64,000 bases of DNA from an uncultured Rubripirellula sp. (GTDB taxonomy: Bacteria > Planctomycetota > Planctomycetia > Pirellulales > Pirellulaceae), in contig CALJHC010000001.1 of NCBI GenBank assembly GCA_938075415.1, forward strand, positions 1-64,000. The letters run 5' to 3'. A model generated the notes under the pieces. That model was not told the DNA's origin and searched no databases. It saw only the letters and a list, made by a program, of their open reading frames with translations. Below are positions 26,316-35,736 of this stretch, piece after piece (position 1 is the first letter of the stretch; every line of letters begins with the position of its first letter). A program made the translations under genes and the position numbers.

Positions 26316-26962
26316 TGGAATGCCCCATCCTCAGATTCAGTGAGAGGTGTTTCTTCGAGAAGAGCCCGAAGCCTTCGAAGTGCTCGAAGGTACCTCATGC
26401 TCGCTGCCGGTGGGTTCAGTTGCAGTGACTCAGCAATTTCTTGGTTCGAAAGATGTTCGTAATGACGCATCAAAATGATCTCTCGATCCTGATCATTGAG
26501 CTGCTGGATGACCGCCTCCACTTTCGTCGCAATCTCGCGTTGGGCCGCAGCGGTCGCAGGTGTCATCTCCGGATCAGAAATTTGCACACCAAATTCAACG
26601 GTCGATTGATCTGTGCCCACCATCACACTCATGGGCCGCTCTCGATCCATATTTCGCTTGGCACTGACTCGATGTCGGCGATAGGTATCAATGATCCGAT
26701 CCCACGCAATCTGCCTCATCCAGAGGTGAAAGGCCATGACCGGGTCGTTGAGATATTTATCCAGCCTCCCACTCGCTTCAACCAGCACATCCTGAACCAC
26801 ATCGCTGACATCGATACGCTGTTGAACTTTGCGATCTAATCGCATCTCGACCAGTCGTCGAACTGGTTTTCGATGCTCTTCAAGCAACTTATTGATCGCA
26901 TCGTCATCCCCCTGACGAGCTGCATCAAGCAGCGATTGAGTATGGTCTTGGGATGGCCACAT
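26312..26962 (-). CDS. ECF-type RNA polymerase sigma factor, kinase-linked group
   Basis: A 216-residue sigma factor of the ECF class. Region 2 includes RIDVSDVVQDVLVEASGRL and FHLWMRQIAWDRIIDTYRRH. Region 4 includes LNDQDREIILMRHYEHLSNQEIAESL and RYLRALRRLRALL. No anti-sigma factor is encoded nearby; instead the overlapping downstream gene encodes a Ser/Thr kinase, so kinase-based control is likely. I chose the ATG at 26962; the longer frame to 27073 adds a basic segment with no homology. Confidence 0.92.
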   Translation of the reverse strand: MWPSQDHTQSLLDAARQGDDDAINKLLEEHRKPVRRLVEMRLDRKVQQRIDVSDVVQDVLVEASGRLDKYLNDPVMAFHLWMRQIAWDRIIDTYRRHRVSAKRNMDRERPMSVMVGTDQSTVEFGVQISDPEMTPATAAAQREIATKVEAVIQQLNDQDREIILMRHYEHLSNQEIAESLQLNPPAASMRYLRALRRLRALLEETPLTESEDGAFQ

Positions 26963-27516
26963 TGAATTTGCCGATCGTGGGGTTTGAAGGCGTGCTATCC
27001 GCCGTGCGAGGAGTTTCTGGCGTAAGAAATTCCTTACCAGTGTAGAAGGTTGGGAATAGGCCCCCGTCTGCACGCAAACCGAAGGACTTCCAACGACCCT
27101 TTTTTAAACTGGTTGCGATGCATGTGATCAATCGTTCACTGTCGCTTCGCACCTTTGCGAACCGTGGTACTGGATTGGTTTCGCAGAGAATTTGCCCAGA
27201 TTGATTGGGAGCAAGGTCCATCAAGAATGAAAGCGGAATCTCACTTTGCAAATCTGGCAGACGCAGGCCGCCACCGAGTAATCAACCAAAGTGTCCGGAG
27301 ATTCGTGATTAGGGCCGTTGAAGAGATCCTGCCTGCCCTGACAATCGGTTTCAGGAACATCAGCATTCAGAGATGCCATTGGTGCTCGATGAAGGACCTT
27401 GCAAAGCCTCACACAACCTAGGATCCGCCATCCTGAATGAATGAAGGCGGTTGAGCCTGAATCGATCAGCCGATGCAATGTGGATCGGCTGATCTGGTTG
27501 GATCAAGTCTTCGTTC
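26963..27516. other. Gene-free spacer upstream of the sigma/kinase pair
   Basis: About 550 bp between the sigma gene start and the end of the DUF1080 gene. Short ORFs on both strands overlap and look non-coding. No RNA gene, repeat or strong hairpin seen. Confidence 0.5.
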
Positions 27517-28212
27517 TTACTTGATTTTCCGAATCTTAATATTTTTGAAACGAACAACCATCGGAGGGCCTTGATGTATTTGCAACGCAATCACTCCGTT
27601 GGTTGCAGCTTTCTCTGATTGATTGTCAATGACTTCGGCTGTCAGAGTTCCGTTGATGAAATGCTGCAGGTGATTTCCATCGGCAACAACACGAAAATCA
27701 TTCCATTCCCCTGGATGAATGACCTTCGCAAGGCCAGCTTCATCACCAAACTTGGTCGGCGTTTTTTTACCATCTTCACCAATGGTGACTTTCTGACCAC
27801 GTCGCGCCAGAATTCCGCGACCCTTCTCTTCGTACAAAATGCCTGCAAAGGTATTTCCAAAGTCGATATCAGCCTGATAACCACCGACCACAAAGTCCTT
27901 TTCATTGACAATCCGACTTCGGTACTGGATACCTGAGTTGCCCGATTCAATTTTAAACTGAGCGGTCAATTCAAAGTTATCAGGTTGGCCGCCTTTCCAG
28001 ATCAGAAACGTGTTACCTTGAATCGGTTTTTCGGCAGTGGTGCGACCAACGATTTCGCCATTCTCAGCGGTCCAAAGGTCGGCTCGACCTTCCCATCCGG
28101 AGAGATCACCCCCATCAAATAAGACGGTGACGTCAGAGTCAGTCGGTTTGTCTGCCATCACGGAGGATGCAAGCAGGCACAACGCAATTGAAAAGCCGAA
28201 AAGTTTTTTCAT
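27517..28212 (-). CDS. Exported DUF1080 protein (3-keto-disaccharide hydrolase-like)
   Basis: A 231-residue secreted protein. The signal peptide is MKKLFGFSIALCLLASSVMA. The DUF1080 fold, a concanavalin-like sandwich, starts with VTVLFDGGDLSGWEG and has WTAENGEIVGR, NFELTAQFKI, GNSGIQYRSR, GGYQADI, RGILARRG, GEWNDFRVVADGNHLQHFING and IALQIHQGPPMVVRFKNIKI. The family is very common in planctomycetes and includes enzymes acting on 3-keto sugars. GGAGAT precedes the ATG. No partner oxidase is adjacent. Confidence 0.92.
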   Translation of the reverse strand: MKKLFGFSIALCLLASSVMADKPTDSDVTVLFDGGDLSGWEGRADLWTAENGEIVGRTTAEKPIQGNTFLIWKGGQPDNFELTAQFKIESGNSGIQYRSRIVNEKDFVVGGYQADIDFGNTFAGILYEEKGRGILARRGQKVTIGEDGKKTPTKFGDEAGLAKVIHPGEWNDFRVVADGNHLQHFINGTLTAEVIDNQSEKAATNGVIALQIHQGPPMVVRFKNIKIRKIK

Positions 28213-28330
28213 TGATCATCATCTCCGAGTAAATGAAAGGTCCAGCAGAACGACGGTTGTCGTCCAAGTTGGCGGTCTTCACCCGTGAGCGGGTGTCATC
28301 TGGAACGACGTATCTTAGTGCATTGACATG

Positions 28331-29695
28331 CTATCGGGGGCCAATTCCATCAGGAGTTGCCCAGTAGCCACCACGTGAATGGTCAAATTGCAGTTTTTTT
28401 CCGTATCGTGTTGGGCTAAAGCCGTCTGCCCGACTCCAAACTTGGTTTCCATTGAGATAGGTTGCGACAGGCCAACCGGTCAACGTTTCATCGTGCCAGG
28501 GTGACCAGCCAGATTTTGTAATCTGATCTTCATCGCGGATCGTTCGATCTTCGTCCAGATTGACCAGCACCAAATCCGCATCATAACCCTGAGCGATTCG
28601 CCCCTTGCCAACGATCCCCCAAATCCTCGCTGGCGCATCGGACATGCAGTTTGCAATTTGACTGATGGAGCAGCGACCCGAGACGACTTGATTTAGAAAT
28701 AGAGCGAGACTGTTTTCAACAGCGGGTAATCCTGATGGGCTATCGGGATACGGTCTTGCTTTTTCTTCGAGCGTGTGTGGTGCGTGATCCGTAGCAATCG
28801 CCTGTATGGTGTTCTCCATCAACGCCTTCCAAAGAGCATGATTATCCGCCTCGGTTTTAATTGACGGGTTCATTTGAATTCGGCTGCCGAGACGCTCGTA
28901 GTCATCGACATTGAAGAATAAATGGTGAGGGCACACCTCGGCGGTGATGTACGGCGTCTGCTGAGCAAGAATCGGAATCTCAGCAGCCGTTGAGACATGA
29001 AGTACGTGAAAGCGATGTTGATGGCGTGTCGCAAGATCAATCGATCTTGTGGTGGCGATGACCGCGGCTTTTTCATCTCTGATTCTCGAGTGATCTCGAA
29101 TATCGGTGGTTCCGCTTAACCTCTCCGCATTTTGGCGGACGGTCGTTTCGTCTTCACAATGCGCACAAATTGGAAGTGTCGTCTCGGCAAAGATTTTCTC
29201 CAAGGCCTCTTGTTGATCGACCAACAGGTTTCCCGTGCTACTGCCAATAAAGATCTTGATGCCGGGAACATTTTCGGCAGCTTTCAGTTCATCAAGATTA
29301 TCAGGCGTTGCGCCAATATAGAAACCATAATGAACATGTGATTGATTTGCGGCGATGGCCTCTTTCGCCAGCACACCATCTCTCGTGACAGCGGGTGGTT
29401 TTGTATTGGGCATCTCGAGAAAAGCAGTAATCCCACCGGCCGCGCATGCACGGGAAGCGCAGTAAAGGTCTTCTTTGTGTGTGAGACCCGGTTCGCGAAA
29501 GTGAACTTGGTCATCAATCACACCCGGCATCAGATGATGACCTTTGCAATCCACGACCACATCAGCGGATGACGAGCTGCTGGCATCAATCTCAATGATC
29601 TCACCGTTTTCAACCAGCAAAGATCCTTTACGGACCTCATCAGTGAGAACAATTGATGCGTTGTTAAAAAGTGTTCGTAGCTTGGGTGTGCTCAT
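28331..29695 (-). CDS. pyrC: Dihydroorotase, Bacteroidetes-like class I variant
   Basis: A 454-residue amidohydrolase that cyclises carbamoyl aspartate to dihydroorotate in pyrimidine synthesis. The first metal motif reads [10 protein letters not shown] (Q63, H65), where classical class I has D-x-H-x-H-x-R; the Q variant is typical of the Bacteroidetes-type enzymes. The bridging lysine lies in [10 protein letters not shown]. Later motifs are [39 protein letters not shown] and [15 protein letters not shown]. Length is normal. It lies downstream of the 1176-residue membrane protein gene on the same strand, 88 bp away. Confidence 0.92.
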   Translation of the reverse strand: MSTPKLRTLFNNASIVLTDEVRKGSLLVENGEIIEIDASSSSSADVVVDCKGHHLMPGVIDDQVHFREPGLTHKEDLYCASRACAAGGITAFLEMPNTKPPAVTRDGVLAKEAIAANQSHVHYGFYIGATPDNLDELKAAENVPGIKIFIGSSTGNLLVDQQEALEKIFAETTLPICAHCEDETTVRQNAERLSGTTDIRDHSRIRDEKAAVIATTRSIDLATRHQHRFHVLHVSTAAEIPILAQQTPYITAEVCPHHLFFNVDDYERLGSRIQMNPSIKTEADNHALWKALMENTIQAIATDHAPHTLEEKARPYPDSPSGLPAVENSLALFLNQVVSGRCSISQIANCMSDAPARIWGIVGKGRIAQGYDADLVLVNLDEDRTIRDEDQITKSGWSPWHDETLTGWPVATYLNGNQVWSRADGFSPTRYGKKLQFDHSRGGYWATPDGIGPR

Positions 29696-29783
29696 AAGAT
29701 CCTCGTGAATTGCGATTCACAGAGGATAACTTATCAACCATAGGTGGCGAACCCACGATGAAGAGCGTTTGCGGAACATTTAG

Positions 29784-32700
29784 TTACTTGGTTTGGCTCA
29801 TTGCCCGACGGAACGCGTTAAAGGCGTCACGATAGGCCGCTGGTGCTGGCTGCGAATTACCTGCATCTTTCAACGGACCCATGGCATCAGTCTCCTCTCG
29901 CTGATTGAAGTCCATGGACTTTGGCTTTCGCATTCCCAAACTCTGCAGACTTTCCTGAAGCTCACGCTCACCCTCCTGACCTGCCACCTTCGGTAGATCA
30001 CGGATTTTTTCCCATCTCTCGGTGAAGTCTCGAAGTTCTTCATTGGTCCATTGAAGTTCATCAAGTAGTTCCTGATCGGGTCTATCACGCGTTTGTTCCA
30101 GATAGTCCAGAACAAGATCCGTTGCCTGCTTCGCATAGTCGAGATTAACTTCGTCCGGCAGTTCTAGATTTTGTTCGCGCAACGATGTCAAGTCATCTGC
30201 CACATCACTTCCTTTTCCGGAAGGTTGGCCCGTTGTTTGAGTATCAGCGGGGCGTTCAGGATCAGTGAGTGAGGGATTCACTGAGTTCTCCTGAGTTGCT
30301 TTTGTTTCCGAATTTGCATTTTGCTGGTCAGGATTATCCTGGTTTGAATCCTCAGAATCAGCGTTTTCTGTGCCAGTTTGGGAATCATTTGAATTCGTTG
30401 CAGCGTTCTGCGATGCATTGTCGCTGGCATCTGATTCCGGTTGTTCTTGACCTGACTCAGAAGCAGCGTCCGAGTCAGAGATTTTACTTTGGTCAGCGTT
30501 GGACCCGGTGTCTTGATTACCCGATGGTTCCGAATCTTGCCCAGCCGATGCGTCTGAGTCAGCGTTCATTGTTTGTTCTGATCCTGAACGATTCTCTTCG
30601 ACTTCACTTGATGATTCCGATGTACCGGATTCACTGTCATTTGAATCGTCACTCGCTTGCTCGTTTGATGCCTGCGAATCTTGATCGGCTGCCGGGCCCT
30701 GCGATTCCTCCTGTTTTTCCTGGTTACTTGTCGAACCGGAATCACTGTCGTCTTGACCGAGACCTGACTCGGGTGATTGGCGACTCGCGTCATCCTTGGG
30801 CTGTTGCCCTGTCGCGCCCGACTGTTTCATGTCATTGGCGTTCTGTTGATCGATGAAATCTTTGATACGTTCAAATGCCTCACCATCATGACCCGGTTTC
30901 GATTGCTCGGTTTGCGGACGAGGGGTGCTCGAGTTGGATTCTTCTCGGCCGTTACCTGACGAGTCAGATTCATCCGCGCTACCGGATTCGGTTTCTGACG
31001 CTTCAGAATCTGGCATTGCATCTTCACCAGAAGCCCCCTCGGAATCAGGATTCTGAGAATTGGAATCACTACCGTTCTGCTCCGTGGTGTTTTGTTGATT
31101 GGAACCACTTGGATCACCCTCTTGATTCATCTTTGAACCTTCAGCATCATCAGGCTGCTGGTTTGTGTTTCGGGTGGTTTCGTCTGCGGACTCAGAATTC
31201 GAACGGTTCGATTTATCATTCATGTCCGAATTTTGCACAGCGTCTGACTGATTCGGGGAATTGTCCGGAGCATTATCTGGGGAATCAGACTGATCGGCAT
31301 CTGACGGACCTGTGCTGGGATCGCTGGATGGATCTCCGGGTCCCTCCGAAGAATCCTGGGTCTGGTTCGAGCTCGAAGATTCTTGGTTATCTTTTACATT
31401 TGACCCAGAGGTGCCATCAGAATCATCAGCGCCCTCTTCATTCGAGTCTGATGATTGGTTGGATGTCGACTCATCACCCTGCTGTTCACCAGCTTCTTGG
31501 GAGGAGGTCGCATCCCCGGAACCGGAACCACCGGCGCCTTGCTCGTCACCAGACTCATCGGTGTTGCTGGAAGATTCCGAACTCTCACTCTTTGGCTTGG
31601 ATACGCCATCAGCGGTGGGATCATCGGTTTCTGGCAAGGTGCTCGGTGAAGAGATTCTCAGCTCGACGGGGTCCGTTCGAATTACATTAGGCGAAAGCTT
31701 AACCGATTCATCTCCGACGCGATTATCGATTGCAATCGCCACCATTTCCACGGTGTCGCCGATACTCAGCTTTAATTCCTCAGGACGAAAGGGAATCGAT
31801 GCGACTTGGTGCCCTTTCTCGCCTTCGGCACTTTCCCACAAAGTAGGGATAATGATTTGATTGATTCCGTAATGAATTTCCAGTTGAATACTTTTCAGAC
31901 CAAAGTCTGGATCACTCGCATGAACCTCCACTAACTGTTGCGCGTTATAAGGTAAATCTTTTGGCGTCTGGTTCGGTATCGTGATGGCAATTTCAGGCGG
32001 CAAATCAGGGATGATTTGAATTGGATAGATAATAGGTTCGATGTTGCGTTGATTGATTGCGTCCCAAACCAAAATACGATAGGAATCTTTTTCTTTAATG
32101 CCGGCGAGGCCTGTTGCACTTCGGAGCGTTAACTCGATCGATAGTTGAGTACCCGAGGCGTCAACTTCCATTGCCATCACTCCAGCAGTTGCTTGAAGTC
32201 GTCCACCAATCTCCATTGGATTGAATTCAATCTTTGCCTTTTCGACGGGACGATTGGCACTCGCAATGAGGCGGATCTTGGTTCCATCAGGCGCTCGGAT
32301 CGCACCAGCACCTTTTGAGAAAGATCCTATTTGAGTGTAGGCGGGTGGTTGGTACTGAATCTCATCAATGGCGACAACAGGCAGGTCCTGCACGGCAAGT
32401 TCAAATGGACCTGCTGATGCGTCATCGGCAAGAAGGGTGTAGGTGAGATTACCAACCGCAGTATTAGGAACGTCCAGTTGGCCCTCATACCGTTGGGTGT
32501 CGGAGTTGAGCGACAGTTCAAACTCTTGCGATTCAGCAACTGATTCCCAACGACAAACAACTTGGTCTCCGTCGTAGAGGCCTTTGACTTTGGCCGAGAT
32601 ATCCATGGGCCGACCCGCAGTGGCGGCGGTATTACCCGGCTTCACATCGGTAATCGAAACTCGCTGAGCTGGGGCAATGTCAGCCAATGGTGCAACAAGT

Positions 32701-33314
32701 CTCGCCGCAGCTTGCACGCTACTCTTGGGTGAGACAAGCACATAGGCGGCGAGAAGAGCAATTCCGGCAATCGTCGCAATCCACCATCCGACGGTTCCTG
32801 TTGCCTCCCTGGGCAGTGCATCATGGTGCTTTAGTTGCTCGCTCGTTATCGACCCAAGGCTGCGAACAACGCTGCCCCGAAGACCTCGAGATGCACGATC
32901 GTCGCGAAGAGTCAGGTAGCTGATCAGCGATTGACGCAGATTTGGAATGTCTCGCTCAAGGGACTTTGCGGCATAGTCTCGATGAACGGTACTTCTGCTG
33001 ATGGGAAGAAGGTATCGCCAAGCGTAAGTGAGAACCAAAGCAATCAAGCAGGAAAATGCTGCAACTCGGATTGCGGGCCCGGGTGAGAAGATCCATTGAT
33101 CACAGATCACCCAAGCAAAAATCGCAGAAATGAGGATAATGGCCAGCCGCAATGTTGAGCGAATTAGCTCTGCTCTCCAAATCGCGCGACACGAATCATC
33201 AATTTTTGTGTCGATGATTTGATCAAGAGAAGATGCCTGCAAGTCACTCGATCTCACCGATTGCTCTCTTGAATCAGCTTTCTCGACACGATTCGGAGAG
33301 TTTGAAAAAGACAT
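29784..33314 (-). CDS. Large membrane protein with a 480-residue Ser/Asp-rich region
   Basis: A 1176-residue protein resembling the DUF4175-type membrane proteins of planctomycetes and proteobacteria; the assignment is moderate. Two hydrophobic helices lie near residues 55-100 and another near 180. A beta-rich extracellular-like part follows (about 200-555, with AVGNLTYTLLADD and PPEIAITIPNQTPKD). Residues about 557-1038 are almost entirely Ser, Asp, Glu, Asn, Gln, Gly and Thr. The C-terminus returns to ordinary helical sequence (LDYLEQTRDRPDQELLDELQW). I chose the ATG at 33314, since the upstream TTG adds unrelated residues. Function unknown; envelope-linked by inference. Confidence 0.85.
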   Translation of the reverse strand: MSFSNSPNRVEKADSREQSVRSSDLQASSLDQIIDTKIDDSCRAIWRAELIRSTLRLAIILISAIFAWVICDQWIFSPGPAIRVAAFSCLIALVLTYAWRYLLPISRSTVHRDYAAKSLERDIPNLRQSLISYLTLRDDRASRGLRGSVVRSLGSITSEQLKHHDALPREATGTVGWWIATIAGIALLAAYVLVSPKSSVQAAARLVAPLADIAPAQRVSITDVKPGNTAATAGRPMDISAKVKGLYDGDQVVCRWESVAESQEFELSLNSDTQRYEGQLDVPNTAVGNLTYTLLADDASAGPFELAVQDLPVVAIDEIQYQPPAYTQIGSFSKGAGAIRAPDGTKIRLIASANRPVEKAKIEFNPMEIGGRLQATAGVMAMEVDASGTQLSIELTLRSATGLAGIKEKDSYRILVWDAINQRNIEPIIYPIQIIPDLPPEIAITIPNQTPKDLPYNAQQLVEVHASDPDFGLKSIQLEIHYGINQIIIPTLWESAEGEKGHQVASIPFRPEELKLSIGDTVEMVAIAIDNRVGDESVKLSPNVIRTDPVELRISSPSTLPETDDPTADGVSKPKSESSESSSNTDESGDEQGAGGSGSGDATSSQEAGEQQGDESTSNQSSDSNEEGADDSDGTSGSNVKDNQESSSSNQTQDSSEGPGDPSSDPSTGPSDADQSDSPDNAPDNSPNQSDAVQNSDMNDKSNRSNSESADETTRNTNQQPDDAEGSKMNQEGDPSGSNQQNTTEQNGSDSNSQNPDSEGASGEDAMPDSEASETESGSADESDSSGNGREESNSSTPRPQTEQSKPGHDGEAFERIKDFIDQQNANDMKQSGATGQQPKDDASRQSPESGLGQDDSDSGSTSNQEKQEESQGPAADQDSQASNEQASDDSNDSESGTSESSSEVEENRSGSEQTMNADSDASAGQDSEPSGNQDTGSNADQSKISDSDAASESGQEQPESDASDNASQNAATNSNDSQTGTENADSEDSNQDNPDQQNANSETKATQENSVNPSLTDPERPADTQTTGQPSGKGSDVADDLTSLREQNLELPDEVNLDYAKQATDLVLDYLEQTRDRPDQELLDELQWTNEELRDFTERWEKIRDLPKVAGQEGERELQESLQSLGMRKPKSMDFNQREETDAMGPLKDAGNSQPAPAAYRDAFNAFRRAMSQTK

Positions 33315-34141
33315 AGTCTGGCTTCTCAGAGGAAAACGACCCACCCATTCATTATAGGCCGCCAAGCGAGTTTTTGATCAAATCAATCCAAGTTTCACGA
33401 CGGTTTGACTCGCGAGGGTCGTTGGCATGATTTGATCGCGTTCGTCTTCATTTATCGACCATTTAACGATCGTTTCGCCCAGAAAAACGCTCCATCAGCC
33501 ACAGAAACCTCTTCAGAGGATGCGAAAGAAACCATCACAGATCCCCGCCACTTAGTTGCCTCCCTGACCCGTCCCGCGAGACACCTGAGAGGTGCCACGC
33601 TTTCAAACGTAGGATTGCATCGACCCAAATCAGACCGAGTGGGGTTCCATTGGAAGTTGTGAATATCGTGAATCAGTGATTGGTAATGCTGGGTCAGTGA
33701 AACAAGACACAATCAAGATTTGGGTGATAATTGTGAGAAGATCACATTATGTTGGACGAAACCTGTTTTGATTGCTCGACGATTTTCGCCATCAGCAATG
33801 ATCGCGCCAGACGATTCACGGTATTGGCCAACCATTGAAAACGCTTGATCCCGGCAGCGAAAAAGCCGATTCAGCACGATGAAACTCGAAGCCGCATCTG
33901 GTGCAGCCGCGACATGATTGGTTCAAAGTTGATAATTACTTGGAAATGATGGTCTGAACAGATCAGTTCCAAGTCACCTCGACTGACAAAAGTTAGTCAA
34001 AAATGTTTTTTTGCGAGGATGCTCAGCACACTGAGATTCGAGAAATTTGGCCATCCCGTTTTTATCACCCATGTCCGAAATCTGGATCGCTCTGGTAAAC
34101 TAGCGACTCACCCAAACCGCAAACCTGTAAATGAGCCTGCT
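33315..34141. other. Divergent gene-free spacer of about 830 bp
   Basis: Lies between the 1176-residue protein gene and the HTH regulator gene. Short ORFs at 33405-33712 on both strands do not resemble families. AT-rich stretches just before 34020 could hold the regulator promoter. No clear RNA gene. Confidence 0.45.
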
Positions 34142-35287
34142 ATGAGATACGCATTTCGCCTAGCGGAATTGCTAGGGCACACTCCTGATCGTCGAAAACG
34201 TCCCGGAACCATTAAGTCGATTGTTGAGCACACTGGTCTTGATCGGCATCAAGTCGCCTCTCTGTTGAAGAATGAGGCCAAGTACATCCCGCTGGACGCT
34301 TTATCGCGAATTTGCGATTACTTGATCGACCATGGTTATGCGACTGCGGATCAGTTGCCCGGCACGCTGTTTGCCGTGAATGCTGAAAACTTCTGGGAAC
34401 TCTTGGCAAGACGCGGTGAGATTGAAATTGCCTTGGGCGTTCGCCAGGCTCCAACCAGCCTATCCGCCGATAACGCGACCGTAGTGGCCAGTGACGCAGT
34501 ACTATTTGGTGAATTACTCAATGGAGTTTCCACCCTGGGTGGTGTTGCAAAGCATCAGGGAACAGAGGATGACGAGGAGGGGAAATTTCAAGAGGCCCCG
34601 ATGCCGGACCGAATTCAGCAGTCGTTGGTCTGGAGTCCGGGAGAAGTATCTCTGGAGGATGCACGGACTCGCGCGAGCGAAGTCTTTGACGGATTTGTTG
34701 ACGCGCAGGGCGACCGCGGGATCGTTTGCATTGGAAGTGTAAAAAGCAATCCAGTTGTTGAACTGTTATTTGCTGACGCGTTCGGCTGCACGCCTTTTGT
34801 CACCGAAGATGATGTCGATGATGTATCGGCTCGATCATGCCCCTTTTTCTTGCGGTACCGAGACAGTGATCCGAAACCGGATGGAGCATCGGCCGGAACA
34901 CGACTAAGTAAAAATGAAGACGCTCCGGAACCAGGGTTTTACCACGAGAAGGATGATGGAACCTGGGCATATGCTGGGGGAAACCACCAAGACACAGCCC
35001 TCGTCTTTTACCTTTTCCGGGAAGCGCTCGGGCGTCTTGATATGGTTCTCAGCGGTTTCTCTGGTCGTGCGACAAGGTTACTAGCCAAAACACTTGCAAT
35101 TCGAGGCGAAGAATTCTGGCCGCCTGTCTATGACGAAGGCGGATTGCAAATTGGGGCCTACCTGGTGCAATACGAAAACGCTGACTCCAAACCAAGCCGA
35201 GATGATCTACTTTACAACTCGGGCGGTGCCGTGAAGATCATGCCATTGTCCAGAACAGCGATCGCCAAACGCATCGCAAGGCGTTGA
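34142..35287 (+). CDS. HTH protein with an unknown C-terminal domain
   Basis: A 381-residue protein. The N-terminal 75 residues look like a short Cro/XRE-type helix-turn-helix: GTIKSIVEHTGLDRHQVASLL then YIPLDALSRICDYLIDHG. The rest has no family I recognise. It includes DRGIVCIGSVKSNPVVELLFADAFGCTPF, which suggests a nucleotide- or ligand-binding fold, and GGNHQDTALVFYLFREALGRLDMVLSGFSGRAT. There is no membrane segment. I chose the ATG at 34142; the extended frame from 34019 lacks a ribosome site. A one-component regulator is inferred. No adjacent target is obvious. Confidence 0.75.
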   Translation: MRYAFRLAELLGHTPDRRKRPGTIKSIVEHTGLDRHQVASLLKNEAKYIPLDALSRICDYLIDHGYATADQLPGTLFAVNAENFWELLARRGEIEIALGVRQAPTSLSADNATVVASDAVLFGELLNGVSTLGGVAKHQGTEDDEEGKFQEAPMPDRIQQSLVWSPGEVSLEDARTRASEVFDGFVDAQGDRGIVCIGSVKSNPVVELLFADAFGCTPFVTEDDVDDVSARSCPFFLRYRDSDPKPDGASAGTRLSKNEDAPEPGFYHEKDDGTWAYAGGNHQDTALVFYLFREALGRLDMVLSGFSGRATRLLAKTLAIRGEEFWPPVYDEGGLQIGAYLVQYENADSKPSRDDLLYNSGGAVKIMPLSRTAIAKRIARR

Positions 35288-35736
35288 GGAAACGACTTCT
35301 TAGCGGTTCAATACATCAATGACTGTTCAACCGCCTTCTAGCCGAACTACCGCAACTTGTCGTGAAGGTTCGTCAAACCTGTCTGATAACCTAATCGCAT
35401 CGGTAAACGAAATCCGGTGACACAGGGCGTTAGCCGTTGATAGATTCGTGTGATCTTTTCGTTCATGAAAATGCATAAATGGATTGAGCTAACTCTGATC
35501 AACCGTTGTATTCACCCCGGACCGTCCGCCACCGCGGCTACTTCCTTTGCACACCGGACGCACCGCAAAGGCGCTCAAAAACGGACCTGCGTGAGGAAGA
35601 GCAACGCTTTTTGGGGTAAAGAAAACACCACGCTTTCTGGCTGCGGACCTCATTCGATCGGCTTGCAAAGGTGGCATGGTATCTGAGCGACTCGCCAATA
35701 CCCTCACCTATTCCTTGGATCGGGCGTTGGATCAGC
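35288..35736. other. Gene-free convergent spacer
   Basis: About 450 bp between the HTH gene and the alpha/beta hydrolase gene, which converge here. GC-rich around 35515-35690, with overlapping ORFs on both strands that look non-coding. No terminator with a T-run was found. Confidence 0.45.

Noticed and set aside
31312..31860. Long plus-strand ORF, 182 codons
   Set aside because: It is antisense to the Ser/Asp-rich region of the 1176-residue protein; repetitive codons keep the antisense frame open.
33452..33712. Minus-strand ORF of 86 codons in the divergent spacer
   Set aside because: Overlapped by a plus-strand ORF of similar quality, no ribosome site, and no domain; may be non-coding DNA.
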